The notes: generated by a model not told the origin, from the sequence alone. Numbered from the stretch's first letter, positions 38,344-48,420 are shown. The stretch: DNA of 64,000 bases from an uncultured Roseburia sp. (GCA_945787015.1 CALZGM010000017.1:1-64000); one strand, 5' to 3'. Program-made: numbers and translations.

Positions 38344-38889
38344 TTATGACAAAAGCCGGCAGGGTTTTGTCATCTGTCTTCCCTGCGGACTGTACCTCAC
38401 GATTCCTCCATCAGTATTGATTAATATATAACTGTTTTCCAAGTATCCATTCAATCTGGCAATATAAGCATCTAATCGTTTTCTTTCTTCTTCACTCATT
38501 GTATCCACCTGAAAATGAAAAGCTTCTTCTGTAAACAGCTGAACCTTTCCCTGCTCCGTCAATGAAAAAATCCGATAGAAAAAATTACCGGTTCCCTGAT
38601 ATAAAACCGGTCGCCAATTTAATATATAAGCCATTTTATTTTCCGGATTCCGGTAAAGATAAAATCCATTCCATCCCGCATGTATAGTATCCGCATGTCC
38701 GCTCCAGGTTTTTTCTCCCGTTTTTCCGGAATAAATACGAAGTGTTTCCTCATTTCCCTTTAGATTTTCCCCAACTGCATTCGCAAGACTTATGTCCACC
38801 TCTATCTTATCAGGGATTCCATCGTGGGTTATATCCTCCTGCCAGGTAACAATCTCATGCTCTGCGTTATTCACGCTGCCTCCTGCCAC
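38344..38889 (-). CDS. Hypothetical protein, probably missing its N-terminus
   Basis: I do not recognise the family with certainty. THDGIPDKIEVDIS resembles an FG-GAP/VCBS-type calcium loop, and the rest is beta-rich with aromatic residues, like an exported protein of the Lachnospiraceae. Yet it has no signal peptide. The frame opens at GTG without a ribosome site, and sense-like codons (reading LDAYIVKVNDG) continue upstream to an in-frame TAG. This suggests a 5'-truncated gene remnant. It lies at the boundary between spoIVB and the inserted PTS operon. A start at an internal GTG with AGGAGG 4 bases before it is also possible. Confidence 0.45.
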   Translation of the reverse strand: MAGGSVNNAEHEIVTWQEDITHDGIPDKIEVDISLANAVGENLKGNEETLRIYSGKTGEKTWSGHADTIHAGWNGFYLYRNPENKMAYILNWRPVLYQGTGNFFYRIFSLTEQGKVQLFTEEAFHFQVDTMSEEERKRLDAYIARLNGYLENSYILINTDGGIVRYSPQGRQMTKPCRLLS

Positions 38890-38968
38890 GCCATCATTTA
38901 CTTTAACAATATATGCATCAAGCTATGAAGCGTGACTGTCTTTCCTACAGCATTCCACAATCAGTTTC

Positions 38969-40198
38969 TCAATACTCCAACATATTCTCAATAAAAATCC
39001 CATATCCTCTTGTCGGGTCATTTACCAGTACATGGGTCACTGCACCGATAATTTCCCCATCCTGTAAAATCGGGCTGCCGGACATTCCCTGCACAATTCC
39101 ACCGGTTTCATCCAAAAGTTCCTTATCCGTGACCTTTAGAAGAATTCCTTTATTCACTTCTGTTCCGCTATAGTTCAGACTTTCTATCTCAACCTGATAT
39201 TCCTTTAACTCGCCGGAATAAGCAGACAAGATGCTGGCTTCTCCTATTTTGATATCCTGCTTATGACCAACCTTGCAAAAGGTTCCCTGTTTTAGTTTGC
39301 TAAGATTTCCATCCAGTATTCCATATATACCGATTTCCGTATTTTTCTCAATCGTACCAATATAATTTTCTTTTCCATAATGGATAATTCCCGAAAGCTC
39401 TCCGGGATTACCGCTTTCTCCACGTTTTACGCCAATAATACTCGTCATATAAAGACTCCCCTCCTTAAGCTTTAACATCTCTCCGGTATCCCCGTCATTT
39501 ACCGGATGACCCAGGGCACCATAGCTTTGATCGTTCCTATAAAAGGTAATCGTTCCAATCCCGGCCATGTCATCTCTTACCCAGATGCCAAGCATGTATT
39601 TGTCCTCTTTTGTCTGAACCGGATTTACTGCCACTTCTATAAATTCTTCATTGCGAAAAAGTCCGATAATCTCCGTTTTTCCACCATTTTCGTTAATTGC
39701 TTCTGCTAATTCTTCCTTCTCCTTAACAGGCGTTCCATTTACGCTGACGATATAGTCTCCCTTTTTTATCAGATTTTTTGCCGGACTTATTTCAGTACCG
39801 TCTGCATTCTGTACTTCTCCCATGCCAATCACAAGAATTCCTTTTGTTTTTGCATAAATTCCAACCTGTGTACCACCTGCGAATACCGCCTCTTCTTCTA
39901 CCAGTGTCACTTCTATGTCTTTTACCGGGAAAATTCCAAACAACTTACATGTCACATAATAAGATGGTTCTGAATCCTTCCTCATTCCCTTTGGATTCTG
40001 GTTTACCAGGGCTTCTTTTGCATTCTCTTTCATTGTAACCGTAACCGGCACCCTGAAATCATAAGAAAGTGTATCCCCCATTTCTACATAAATATGATCC
40101 GGTAGTGCTTCATGAAAGGTTTCCACTGCAAAAAACAGCACCATGCAAAATCCAATATTTGTTAGAAATTTAAAAAACTTCATATTTCTTACCATCAT
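38969..40198 (-). CDS. spoIVB: SpoIVB peptidase (S55 family)
   Basis: A 409-residue sporulation protease secreted from the forespore to activate SpoIVFB/pro-sigma-K processing. It has an N-terminal membrane anchor (FLTNIGFCMVLFFAVETF), a PDZ domain (about 100-180: IGMGEVQNADG; GDYIVSVNGTPV) and an S55 peptidase domain. The triad is present: His in GALGHPV, Ser in GMSGSPI and an Asp exactly 15 residues before the Ser, as in the B. subtilis enzyme. The ATG at 40198 is chosen for its AAGGG site. It follows recN, the standard order, but spo0A no longer follows. Confidence 0.93.
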   Translation of the reverse strand: MMVRNMKFFKFLTNIGFCMVLFFAVETFHEALPDHIYVEMGDTLSYDFRVPVTVTMKENAKEALVNQNPKGMRKDSEPSYYVTCKLFGIFPVKDIEVTLVEEEAVFAGGTQVGIYAKTKGILVIGMGEVQNADGTEISPAKNLIKKGDYIVSVNGTPVKEKEELAEAINENGGKTEIIGLFRNEEFIEVAVNPVQTKEDKYMLGIWVRDDMAGIGTITFYRNDQSYGALGHPVNDGDTGEMLKLKEGSLYMTSIIGVKRGESGNPGELSGIIHYGKENYIGTIEKNTEIGIYGILDGNLSKLKQGTFCKVGHKQDIKIGEASILSAYSGELKEYQVEIESLNYSGTEVNKGILLKVTDKELLDETGGIVQGMSGSPILQDGEIIGAVTHVLVNDPTRGYGIFIENMLEY

Positions 40199-40255
40199 TC
40201 TACAACCCTTCTTCCTTTTGTTTTCACATTCCATGTCATCTGGTTTTGCAAAGAT

Positions 40256-40299
40256 AAAAAAAGAGACAACATCGTCTATGTACCATGTTCTCTCTTTTT
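40256..40299 (-). terminator. Terminator after recN
   Basis: Inverted repeat with arms 40258-40272 and 40285-40299 (one mismatch) and an A/T-rich flank giving a T run on the minus strand, between recN and spoIVB. It suggests spoIVB has its own, sporulation-specific promoter. Confidence 0.75.
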
Positions 40300-40354
40300 A
40301 TTATGGTTGTTTTTTCGGTTTTCACTCTATAAAGTGATTGACAGATACTGGATA

Positions 40355-42034
40355 TTAAGAAAGCTTTCTCTTCCTCGCAAGTTCTTTCATTTCCCTTGCA
40401 CTTTCTCTTACTTTATCTGTAATCTCAACTCCGCCAAGCATACGGGAAAGTTCATCAATGCTTTCTTCTTCATCAAGCAGGCGGATTCTTGATACTGTAG
40501 TACAGTTTTCAACGGATTTTTCAATTAAATAATGTGCATCTGCCATAGCCGCAATCTGCGGTAGGTGTGTAATACAGATAATCTGGTGATTCCTGCCAAG
40601 TACATTCATTTTTTCTGATACCATCTGTGCGGTTCTTCCACTGATTCCACTGTCGATTTCATCGAAAATCAGTGTTTCGATTGCGTCATTATCTGCCAAA
40701 ACTGTCTTAATTGCCAGCATAATACGGGAAAGTTCTCCTCCGGAAGCCACTTTTCCCAATGGTTTTACCGGTTCTCCCGGATTCGTAGAGATTAAAAATT
40801 CCGGATCATCGGTACCATTTGCCGTATAATCTGATAGTTCCTCAAATTGCATTTCAAAACGTACATCTAAAAAGTTTAAATCTTTCAGTGCATTGGTCAC
40901 TTCAAACACTAATGTTTTTGCATAATCCTTACGAATTTCAGATATTTCCACGCAAAGGCGTCCTACTATTTCCTCTGCCTCATTTACTTTTTTCTTCAAA
41001 TCAGCCAGATAACAGTCATAATCCTGCAATTTTTCCAAACGGGCTTCTTTTTCACCCAAAGCATTTAAGATTTCAGGAATTGTCTTTCCATATTTTGATT
41101 TCAAATGATTGATTTCGTCCAATCGTTTCTCGAGTTCATAAAATGTCTCATCATCAAACTCTGTATCATCAATATAATCCGCAATTTCCCGGTTAAAATC
41201 ATTCAGCAAATTGTCAATCTCTAACATCTGTGCTTCCAGTTCTCTGACCTTTTCATCAAAAGCAGAAGCCTGGGATAATTCTTTTAATGCTCTGCTTGTG
41301 AAATCAGAAGCATTTTCACCGCCATTCCCGGAATACTGATATGCCATATTTAAAGCTTCCATAATCTTTTTTCCGTTGCTATAGCGCTTGTACTCTTCTT
41401 CTACCGTCACGTCTTCGTTTTCCTGTAAGTTTGCCTCAGAGATTTCCTTTATTTCATACTCCAGGAACGAAATTTCTCTTAAGCGGTCTTCTTCATTTAC
41501 ACCTGCTGTTTTTAATTCGTCCAACAACTTTTTGTATGTGGTATAGGCCTCTTTTAATGCTTCTTTTTTATCCGATAATGCATCCTTGGCAAACTCATCT
41601 AAGATTTCCAAATGTTTCTTTTTATGTAACAGAGACTGGTGTTCATGCTGTCCGTGTATATCAATCAAAAGGGCAGCTACATCCCGCATCTTTGATGCTG
41701 GGACGCTTTCACCGTTTATTTTTGCAACACCTCTTCCGTTTGCAATTCTGCGGCTTAAAATCACACATTCGTCTTCCAAAAAAACATCCATTTCTTCTAA
41801 GGCTTTCTTCTGTACCTCGTTTTCTACTGAAAACACTAATTCCACCAATGCATTTTCTTCATTTTCCCGAAGCATCTCCTTTTGTACCTTTTCTCCCAAT
41901 GCCAGATTGATGGAACCAATAATGATAGACTTGCCCGCGCCGGTTTCACCGGAAAGAATGTTTAAACCCGGTTTAAAATCCACCTCTGCTTCTTCAATTA
42001 ATGCCAAATTTTTCACATGCAGATTCTGTAACAT
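40355..42034 (-). CDS. recN: DNA repair protein RecN
   Basis: A 559-residue SMC-like ATPase of double-strand break repair. Walker A GETGAGKS is near the N-terminus, a central coiled coil spans about 160-370, and the C-terminal half carries the signature ASGGELSRIMLAIK and Walker B TLIFDEIDSGISG. The ATG at 42034 has GGAG 7 bases upstream and gives the canonical MLQNLHVKNLALIE start. It follows argR, the usual Firmicute order. Confidence 0.96.
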   Translation of the reverse strand: MLQNLHVKNLALIEEAEVDFKPGLNILSGETGAGKSIIIGSINLALGEKVQKEMLRENEENALVELVFSVENEVQKKALEEMDVFLEDECVILSRRIANGRGVAKINGESVPASKMRDVAALLIDIHGQHEHQSLLHKKKHLEILDEFAKDALSDKKEALKEAYTTYKKLLDELKTAGVNEEDRLREISFLEYEIKEISEANLQENEDVTVEEEYKRYSNGKKIMEALNMAYQYSGNGGENASDFTSRALKELSQASAFDEKVRELEAQMLEIDNLLNDFNREIADYIDDTEFDDETFYELEKRLDEINHLKSKYGKTIPEILNALGEKEARLEKLQDYDCYLADLKKKVNEAEEIVGRLCVEISEIRKDYAKTLVFEVTNALKDLNFLDVRFEMQFEELSDYTANGTDDPEFLISTNPGEPVKPLGKVASGGELSRIMLAIKTVLADNDAIETLIFDEIDSGISGRTAQMVSEKMNVLGRNHQIICITHLPQIAAMADAHYLIEKSVENCTTVSRIRLLDEEESIDELSRMLGGVEITDKVRESAREMKELARKRKLS

Positions 42035-42072
42035 ATAATCTCCTTCTACTCTCCCTAAAAGCAGATTCAAAC

Positions 42073-42522
42073 TTATTCAACAAATTTTCGCAATTTATCA
42101 ATCACGGCGATTGCATCCTCTGTACTTCTGGCAGCACACATAATTGTATCATCACCCGCAATGCTTCCCACAATTTCATGAATCTGTAGCGCATCGAGTG
42201 CAGCTGCTACCGCCATTGCCATTCCTGATACTGTTTTAATCACTAAAATATTCTGTGCAATATCCATGGAAATAAAACCATCGCGAAAAATCCGCTCGTA
42301 TTTTTGCGACATATCCTCATTGGTTTCAAGTAATGCCACATATTTTTGTCTGCCATTTCCAAGTGCAACCTTTGTCAGCTTCAATTCCCTGATATCCCGG
42401 GATACTGTCGCCTGTGTTACCTGAAACCCTTCCTGTTCTAAATATGCAGACAGCTCGTCCTGTGTCTCTATTTCATATTTTTTTATCAATTCCAGTATTT
42501 TGGTCTGACGTCGTATTTTCAT
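42073..42522 (-). CDS. argR: Arginine repressor ArgR
   Basis: A 149-residue ArgR/AhrC: an N-terminal winged helix (QTKILELIKKYEIETQDEL; VTQATVSRDIRELKLTK) and a C-terminal hexamerisation domain that binds arginine (GSIAGDDTIMCAARS). It represses arginine biosynthesis and activates catabolism. It lies between nadK and recN in the conserved cluster, 38 bases before recN. Confidence 0.96.
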   Translation of the reverse strand: MKIRRQTKILELIKKYEIETQDELSAYLEQEGFQVTQATVSRDIRELKLTKVALGNGRQKYVALLETNEDMSQKYERIFRDGFISMDIAQNILVIKTVSGMAMAVAAALDALQIHEIVGSIAGDDTIMCAARSTEDAIAVIDKLRKFVE

Positions 42523-42558
42523 CCATCCTGCCCCTTTTTATATTTTGATTATTCCCAA

Positions 42559-43419
42559 TTAAGAATAGGCCTGCATTTTCTTTCTAAGAATCTCCAAAAA
42601 GCTCTCTTCACTTAGCTTGCAAATCTTCGTCGTGGCTTCAGCACGTTTAATAACGAATTTATCACCCACCTCCAAAGTTGCAATTCCATCTCCGTCAAAG
42701 CTGACCAATGCCAAATCGTCCTTCTGCGGTCTGCGGCTGCCCAGTTCAATCATTACCTCATCATCCGCATTGATCACAATACTTCTCGCATTTAAGTTAT
42801 GCGCATTAATTGGTGTCAAAAGCAGCATCCTTGCTTTTGGATCTACAATTGGTCCACCAGCAGACAGGCTATAACCGGTAGAACCGGTAGGCGTAGAAAT
42901 AATAATCCCGTCTCCATGAAAGGTATGTAAATACTTTCCATTCACATAGACAGTCAAACTTAAAATGGAAAGTGTTCCCGATCTGTGAATCGAAACTTCA
43001 TTTAATGCAATCTGTTCTGTCGTGTTTTCTCCATGCATCACACCATATCCGGTCAAAAGCATACGCTCCTCAATTACATAAGCATCCTGCATCAGACGCT
43101 TCACAGCCTCTAAAACGCCTTTTGCCTCCAGTTCGCACAGATATCCAACCGTTCCCAGATTCACACCAATTAATGGAAGTTTACATTGCACCAGTTTTGC
43201 GGCTGCCCGGATTAAGGTTCCATCACCGCCCAAAACCAAAATACACTCTGTTTCTTTCGGGACATCAGAAACAGCCGGGGCTGCTTCCATTTCTTTTTTC
43301 CCCTCTGTCACAAAATACGTACAGGTCCCGCCATTCTCTTCTATATAGTTTTTTATTTTTTTAGTTAGTTCCAGTTCCTTATCCTTCTGCTGATTTACAA
43401 TAATCAAAAAATGTTTCAT
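42559..43419 (-). CDS. nadK: NAD kinase
   Basis: A 286-residue ATP-NAD kinase making NADP. The diphosphate-binding GGDGT occurs in VLGGDGTLIRAA, NLGTVGYL follows, and the substrate segment contains HGDGIIISTPTGSTGYSLSAGG in sequence (GDG, TPTGSTGYS). It starts one base after the tlyA stop, which is tight coupling. No deviation from the family was seen. Confidence 0.96.
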   Translation of the reverse strand: MKHFLIIVNQQKDKELELTKKIKNYIEENGGTCTYFVTEGKKEMEAAPAVSDVPKETECILVLGGDGTLIRAAAKLVQCKLPLIGVNLGTVGYLCELEAKGVLEAVKRLMQDAYVIEERMLLTGYGVMHGENTTEQIALNEVSIHRSGTLSILSLTVYVNGKYLHTFHGDGIIISTPTGSTGYSLSAGGPIVDPKARMLLLTPINAHNLNARSIVINADDEVMIELGSRRPQKDDLALVSFDGDGIATLEVGDKFVIKRAEATTKICKLSEESFLEILRKKMQAYS

Positions 43420-43420
43420 C

Positions 43421-44224
43421 TTATTTATCTAAATCCCCATGTGCAGCCTCTACTACTGCATGAATGTCTACCGACTTTTCTATTTTACCTTCTTCACATT
43501 TGCGAAGGTAGACCAGATATTCAATATTTCCCTCAGGTCCCTTAATTGGCGAATATTCCAAATTTAAAACTTCAAAGCCAATCTCCATCGCAAAATCAAT
43601 AACTCTTTCTATTACCTCTTCGTGTACGGATTTATCCCGCACAACCCCTTTTTTGCCGACCTTTTCCCTACCGGCTTCAAACTGTGGTTTAATCAGACAA
43701 ACCATTTCCCCAATGTCTGTCAAAAGTGCTCTCGCCGGTCCTAATACCTTTGTCAGCGATATGAAAGAAACATCCACCGATGCAAAATCCAGTCTGTCAC
43801 CAATCTGCTCCGGTGTCACATAACGGATATTGGTCTTTTCCATACAGACAACGCGCTCATCCTGTCTTAATTTCCACGCGAACTGACCATATCCCACATC
43901 TACGGCATATACTTTTTTTGCTCCGTTCTGAAGCATACAGTCTGTAAAGCCGCCAGTTGAAGCACCAATATCCATACATATCTTATCATCTAACGTAATC
44001 CCAAAATGTGTCATGGCTTTTTCCAGTTTTAAACCGCCGCGGCTCACATATTTTAAGGTATTTCCTTTAATTTCAATTGCTACATTTTCATCAAACATGG
44101 TTCCGGCTTTGTCTTCTCTGTTATTCGCCACAAAAACATTGCCTTCCATAATCATGGCTTTCGCTTTTTCCCTGGATGGAGCCAGTCCCCTTTGTACCAA
44201 AAGTACATCCAATCTTTCTTTCAT
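43421..44224 (-). CDS. tlyA: TlyA-family rRNA methyltransferase
   Basis: A 267-residue protein with an N-terminal S4 RNA-binding domain (ERLDVLLVQRGLAPSREKA) and an FtsJ/RrmJ-type methyltransferase domain (MDIGASTGGFTDCML; VYAVDVGYGQ; DVSFISL). TlyA methylates 2'-O of cytidines in 16S/23S rRNA. The ATG at 44224 starts at the canonical MKERLDVLL and has AAGGA upstream. It overlaps no gene but begins 13 bases after dxs. Confidence 0.93.
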   Translation of the reverse strand: MKERLDVLLVQRGLAPSREKAKAMIMEGNVFVANNREDKAGTMFDENVAIEIKGNTLKYVSRGGLKLEKAMTHFGITLDDKICMDIGASTGGFTDCMLQNGAKKVYAVDVGYGQFAWKLRQDERVVCMEKTNIRYVTPEQIGDRLDFASVDVSFISLTKVLGPARALLTDIGEMVCLIKPQFEAGREKVGKKGVVRDKSVHEEVIERVIDFAMEIGFEVLNLEYSPIKGPEGNIEYLVYLRKCEEGKIEKSVDIHAVVEAAHGDLDK

Positions 44225-44237
44225 AAGATTTATTCCT

Positions 44238-46106
44238 TTAAAGTTTTTCATAAGCAGCTACCGTGCGTCCGATAATCGACTCCGCATCAATACCGACTTC
44301 TTTTCTTAAGATCTCTACATTTCCATGTTCCACATACTCATCCGGAATGGCAATGGTAAGCACCTGGATTGATTTGTTCTCTTTCTGCCCGTAAAACTCT
44401 GTTACGTGTTCACCCATGCCTCCGTTAATGACATTCTCTTCCATAGTAACAATCAGCTTATGATTCGCAGTCACCGTGCGCAGTGTTTCTTCATCCAGTG
44501 GTTTTGCAAAACGCGCATTAATCAGGCTGCAGGCGTATCCCTTTTCTTTCAAAGCATCCCGCACCTTCTCTGCAATTTTTACCATAGAGCCAAGTGCAAA
44601 TAATGCAATTTCTGACTCACGATAAATCCACTCGCTCTTCCCAAGTGAAATCGGAGCACGATACTCCTTTAAACCATCATATGCTTCTCCTCTCGGATAG
44701 CGAATTGCAATTGGAGCCTCATAATCTACTGCATATTTTACCATATCCGAAAGCTCCCATTTATTCTTTGGCGCCATGATTGTCATATTAGGTATGGTTG
44801 ACAGATAAGAAATATCAAAAATACCCTGATGAGTCTCTCCATCACTTCCTACCAGTCCGGCACGGTCAATTGCAAAAACAACCGGCAGATTCTGAATACA
44901 GACATCGTGCAGAATTTGGTCATAAGCTCTCTGTAAGAATGAGGAATAAACGGCAAAAATCGGCTTTAAACCGGCTGCTGCAAGTCCGGCCGAGAACGTA
45001 ACCGCATGTTCTTCTGCAATTCCTACATCAAAGAAACGATCCGGGAACATATTATGAAAGCGTTTTAAACCCGTGCCGTCAGCCATAGCAGCAGTTACCG
45101 CCACTACCTTGTCATCCCTATCTCCAAGCTTCCTCATAACGGTAGAAAAAATATCCGTATAATTTGCCTTTATACGCGGTTTCGTTGGAAGTCCAGTTTC
45201 TATCTGGAACGGTTCCGTCCCATGGAAGCGGGCCGGATGACGTTCTGCCGGTGCATATCCTGCGCCTTTATGAGTCAGCACATGAACCAGCACCGGTCCC
45301 TCAACATTCATAGCTTCCTTTAGCAATTTTTCGATTGCCTTCATATCACTACCGTCCACCGGTCCCAGATACATGATTCCCATTTCCTCAAAGAACATTC
45401 CTGGTATTAAGAACTGCTTAATACCACTTTTAGTCTTTCGGATATGCTTTACCACACGTTCCCCGTAAACCGGAATCTTATTCAGAGAATTCATAACATT
45501 GTTTTTTAAGCCCAAATATGCATCCGCTGTTCGAAATCCTGCCAGATAGGAAGACATGCCGCCTACATTCTCTGAAATAGACATGTTATTGTCATTTAAA
45601 ACAATAATAAAATTCGATTTTAAATTTGCCGCATTGTTCAATGCTTCATATGCCATACCGCCTGTCAGAGCACCATCACCGATTACGGATACGACTTTAT
45701 AATCTTCTCCCGTGATTTCTCTGGCATGCGCATAGCCTAAGCCTGCTGAAATGGAAGTGGAACTGTGTCCCGTATCAAAGCTGTCACATTCACTTTCTTT
45801 TCGTTTTGGAAATCCACTCATTCCGCCATATTTTCGCAGTTCATCAAAGCCCTCTCTTCTGCCTGTCAAGAGCTTATGTGTATAGGATTGGTGTCCCACA
45901 TCCCAGATGATCTTATCCTTTGGCAAATCAAGAACCCTGTGTAATGCCATTGTAAGCTCTACGACTCCCAGGTTTGATGCCAGATGTCCGCCTGTAACTG
46001 ATATTTTATTGATTAAAAATTCCCGAATTTCATCTGCAAGGACTTTTAATTCTTCATCTGAAAGTTCCTTGATATCGTTCGGTTTATTCATTCGCTCTAA
46101 TACCAT
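44238..46106 (-). CDS. dxs: 1-deoxy-D-xylulose-5-phosphate synthase
   Basis: A full-length 622-residue transketolase-like enzyme, first step of the MEP isoprenoid pathway (pyruvate plus glyceraldehyde-3-phosphate). GHLASNLGVVELT and VIGDGALTGGMAYEALN with the following ND form the thiamine diphosphate site; DRAGLVGSDGETHQG is the central transketolase motif. It is followed by tlyA and preceded by ispA (2-base gap), so isoprenoid genes are adjacent. Confidence 0.97.
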   Translation of the reverse strand: MVLERMNKPNDIKELSDEELKVLADEIREFLINKISVTGGHLASNLGVVELTMALHRVLDLPKDKIIWDVGHQSYTHKLLTGRREGFDELRKYGGMSGFPKRKESECDSFDTGHSSTSISAGLGYAHAREITGEDYKVVSVIGDGALTGGMAYEALNNAANLKSNFIIVLNDNNMSISENVGGMSSYLAGFRTADAYLGLKNNVMNSLNKIPVYGERVVKHIRKTKSGIKQFLIPGMFFEEMGIMYLGPVDGSDMKAIEKLLKEAMNVEGPVLVHVLTHKGAGYAPAERHPARFHGTEPFQIETGLPTKPRIKANYTDIFSTVMRKLGDRDDKVVAVTAAMADGTGLKRFHNMFPDRFFDVGIAEEHAVTFSAGLAAAGLKPIFAVYSSFLQRAYDQILHDVCIQNLPVVFAIDRAGLVGSDGETHQGIFDISYLSTIPNMTIMAPKNKWELSDMVKYAVDYEAPIAIRYPRGEAYDGLKEYRAPISLGKSEWIYRESEIALFALGSMVKIAEKVRDALKEKGYACSLINARFAKPLDEETLRTVTANHKLIVTMEENVINGGMGEHVTEFYGQKENKSIQVLTIAIPDEYVEHGNVEILRKEVGIDAESIIGRTVAAYEKL

Positions 46107-46108
46107 AC

Positions 46109-46999
46109 TTACTTCTCTCTCGCGATTAGATATACTAAAAGTTCATTCAAAAATTCATTTCTTACAACAAGTTGATTCATATGTGATACAGCCTGCTTCG
46201 TAATTGCAGCTACATCGACCTTTGCTTTCTCTAGGCCTTCAAAAGTCACATATGTAAATTTCTGATTTTTTTCATCACTGCCGATTGGTTTTCCCAGTAC
46301 TTCTTCCGTGCTTGTCACGTCTAATATATCGTCCTGAATTTGAAAAGCAAGGCCTATTTCACCTGCAACCTGCTCTACAATCTGCTGTTCGCTCTTGGTT
46401 GCCCCTGCAAGGACTGCTCCGATTAGCATGGAAGCCTCCATAAGCGCACCTGTTTTTAAGCGGTAAATAAAATCTAATTTTTCCTTGGTCATATCCGTAG
46501 TACCTTCTGATGCCACGTCTACAACCTGCCCTCCAATCATGCCATAAATACCTGCTTTTGTTGCCAGAATGCGCAATGCCTTTCCGATATTTGCATTTTC
46601 CGGTTCCATTTCAAACGCTTTTGTTGCCGTTTCAAAAGCAAAATTAAGTAATGCATCTCCTGCCAGAATTCCCATTGCCTCGCCATATATGGCATGAGTC
46701 GTCTTTTTGCCTCTACGATATTCATCATTATCCATTGCCGGCAAGTCATCATGGACCAGAGAATAAGTATGAATCATCTCCATGGCAGCCATAAACGGTT
46801 CAATTACCTCGGACTGACCACCAAACAAGCGGTAAGTTTCCTGCATCAGCATTGGTCTAAGCCGCTTTCCGCCTGCTAAGATGCTATAATTCATAGCCTC
46901 CATAATCTGCTTCTGGTATCCTTCTTCTGCCGGAAGATATTTTTTTAAAATCGCTTCAATCGCCTCTGCCCGTAAATTGATTTCTGATTTCATATCCAT
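46109..46999 (-). CDS. ispA: Polyprenyl (farnesyl/geranyl) diphosphate synthase
   Basis: A 296-residue trans-prenyltransferase. The first Asp-rich motif reads VHDDLPAMDND and the second IQDDILDV; GGKRLRPML precedes them. It condenses isopentenyl diphosphate into farnesyl diphosphate for undecaprenol and quinones. The frame opens at a GTG that touches the AAGGA site, which is impossible spacing; the ATG at 46999 has AAGGAG 11 bases upstream and is preferred. It lies between xseB and dxs as usual. Confidence 0.94.
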   Translation of the reverse strand: MDMKSEINLRAEAIEAILKKYLPAEEGYQKQIMEAMNYSILAGGKRLRPMLMQETYRLFGGQSEVIEPFMAAMEMIHTYSLVHDDLPAMDNDEYRRGKKTTHAIYGEAMGILAGDALLNFAFETATKAFEMEPENANIGKALRILATKAGIYGMIGGQVVDVASEGTTDMTKEKLDFIYRLKTGALMEASMLIGAVLAGATKSEQQIVEQVAGEIGLAFQIQDDILDVTSTEEVLGKPIGSDEKNQKFTYVTFEGLEKAKVDVAAITKQAVSHMNQLVVRNEFLNELLVYLIAREK

Positions 47000-47014
47000 A
47001 ACTGCTGCCACTCC

Positions 47015-47224
47015 TTAAAATTCACTTAATTCTCCGTTCTGATTTAAGACCAGCATCTTTTTTTCCACTTCATCCAACATCATATTACAGGTTTTTAGCT
47101 TTTCTACCCCCTGTTGATATAGCTGAAAAGATGTTTCTAACGAAACTTCAGATTCTTCCATCTGTCGAATGATTTCTTCTACCTGACCAAGGGTCTCTTC
47201 TAATGTTCCATTTTGACTACTCAC
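47015..47224 (-). CDS. xseB: Exodeoxyribonuclease VII small subunit
   Basis: A 69-residue helical protein with the family core LEETLGQVEEIIRQMEE and SFQLYQQGVEKLK. It forms ExoVII with XseA, degrading single-stranded DNA. The start is GTG inside the 4-base overlap GTGA with the xseA stop, a translational-coupling arrangement. Confidence 0.93.
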   Translation of the reverse strand: MSSQNGTLEETLGQVEEIIRQMEESEVSLETSFQLYQQGVEKLKTCNMMLDEVEKKMLVLNQNGELSEF

Positions 47225-48420
47225 TGGATTACCTCCGTCACTTCTGCTTTTATCTTTCCTTTTAACAACTGAATGGAAACTTCGTCCCCACAGTTAACCT
47301 GTGATACAGAAAGTAATGCTTTCTCCTTCGCATCTGTCACATAAGCATAGCCACCGCTTAGCTTTCGCAAAGGTGATAACCGTTCCATTCTCTCGGCCAA
47401 AATCGCCACTTCATGTTTTTTTTCAGCCAACCGTTTTTGCATCAACTGTTCTATTTTCTGTTCCAATCCGGCTGCATACATACGTTTCTCACGCATCCGG
47501 CTTTCCGGTGACAGCCTATGCAGTCTGCTTTCCATCTGCCCTATCCGCATTCCGGTAAATTTAATTTTTTGTTCCATGTTACCGGATAATCTGCGGTATT
47601 GACCGGCGAGCTGCTCTTTCAATGCCCGATAGTCAAACACTGCCAGTTCCGCAGCAGCTGACGGAGTCGGTGCCCTCATGTCCGCAACATAATCTGCAAT
47701 AGTAGTATCCGTTTCGTGGCCAACTGCTGAAATAACCGGAGTATTACATTCAAAAATGGCTCTCGCCACGATTTCCTCATTAAAAGCCCATAAATCTTCA
47801 ATGGAACCGCCACCCCTGCCTACAATCAAGACATCCAGTCCCATTGTATCTAACGCACGAATTCCGTTTGCAATGCTTGCCGCTGCGCCCTCTCCCTGTA
47901 CCAATGCCGGATACAAAATCAGCTGAACATAGGGATTTCTTCTGGCCGAAATATTACGAATATCCTGTACCGCAGCTCCGGTTGGCGCTGTTACCACTCC
48001 GATACGTCTTGCGAAACGCGGAATTGGCTTTTTATATTCCGAAGCAAACATGCCCATTTCTTCCAATTCCTGTTTTAAAGCTTCAAATCGTAAATATAAA
48101 TTACCAGCTCCATCCAGTTCAATTTCTCTGGCGTAGAGCTGATATTTCCCATCACGTTCATATATCTCCACAGAACCGGTGACAATGACATTGTCCCCTT
48201 CCTTCATGGTAAATTTTAATCCTCTGCGATATCCGGCAAACATAACCGCATTTAATGTCCCGGTGGAGTCCTTCATGGTAAAATAAATGTGACCGGAGGA
48301 ATGATATTTGCAGTTAGAGACCTCGCCCTTGATACAGATATGCTGCATCATGAAATCCTGGGCGAACATATTTTTAATGTATGTATTCACTTGTCCAACT
48401 GTATAAACATTCTTTCTCAT
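47221..48420 (-). CDS. xseA: Exodeoxyribonuclease VII large subunit
   Basis: A 399-residue XseA with an N-terminal OB-fold ([34 protein letters not shown]) and the catalytic domain ([41 protein letters not shown]). It overlaps nusB by 4 bases (ATGA) and xseB by 4. folD, often between nusB and xseA in other Firmicutes, is absent here. Confidence 0.96.
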   Translation of the reverse strand: MRKNVYTVGQVNTYIKNMFAQDFMMQHICIKGEVSNCKYHSSGHIYFTMKDSTGTLNAVMFAGYRRGLKFTMKEGDNVIVTGSVEIYERDGKYQLYAREIELDGAGNLYLRFEALKQELEEMGMFASEYKKPIPRFARRIGVVTAPTGAAVQDIRNISARRNPYVQLILYPALVQGEGAAASIANGIRALDTMGLDVLIVGRGGGSIEDLWAFNEEIVARAIFECNTPVISAVGHETDTTIADYVADMRAPTPSAAAELAVFDYRALKEQLAGQYRRLSGNMEQKIKFTGMRIGQMESRLHRLSPESRMREKRMYAAGLEQKIEQLMQKRLAEKKHEVAILAERMERLSPLRKLSGGYAYVTDAKEKALLSVSQVNCGDEVSIQLLKGKIKAEVTEVIQ

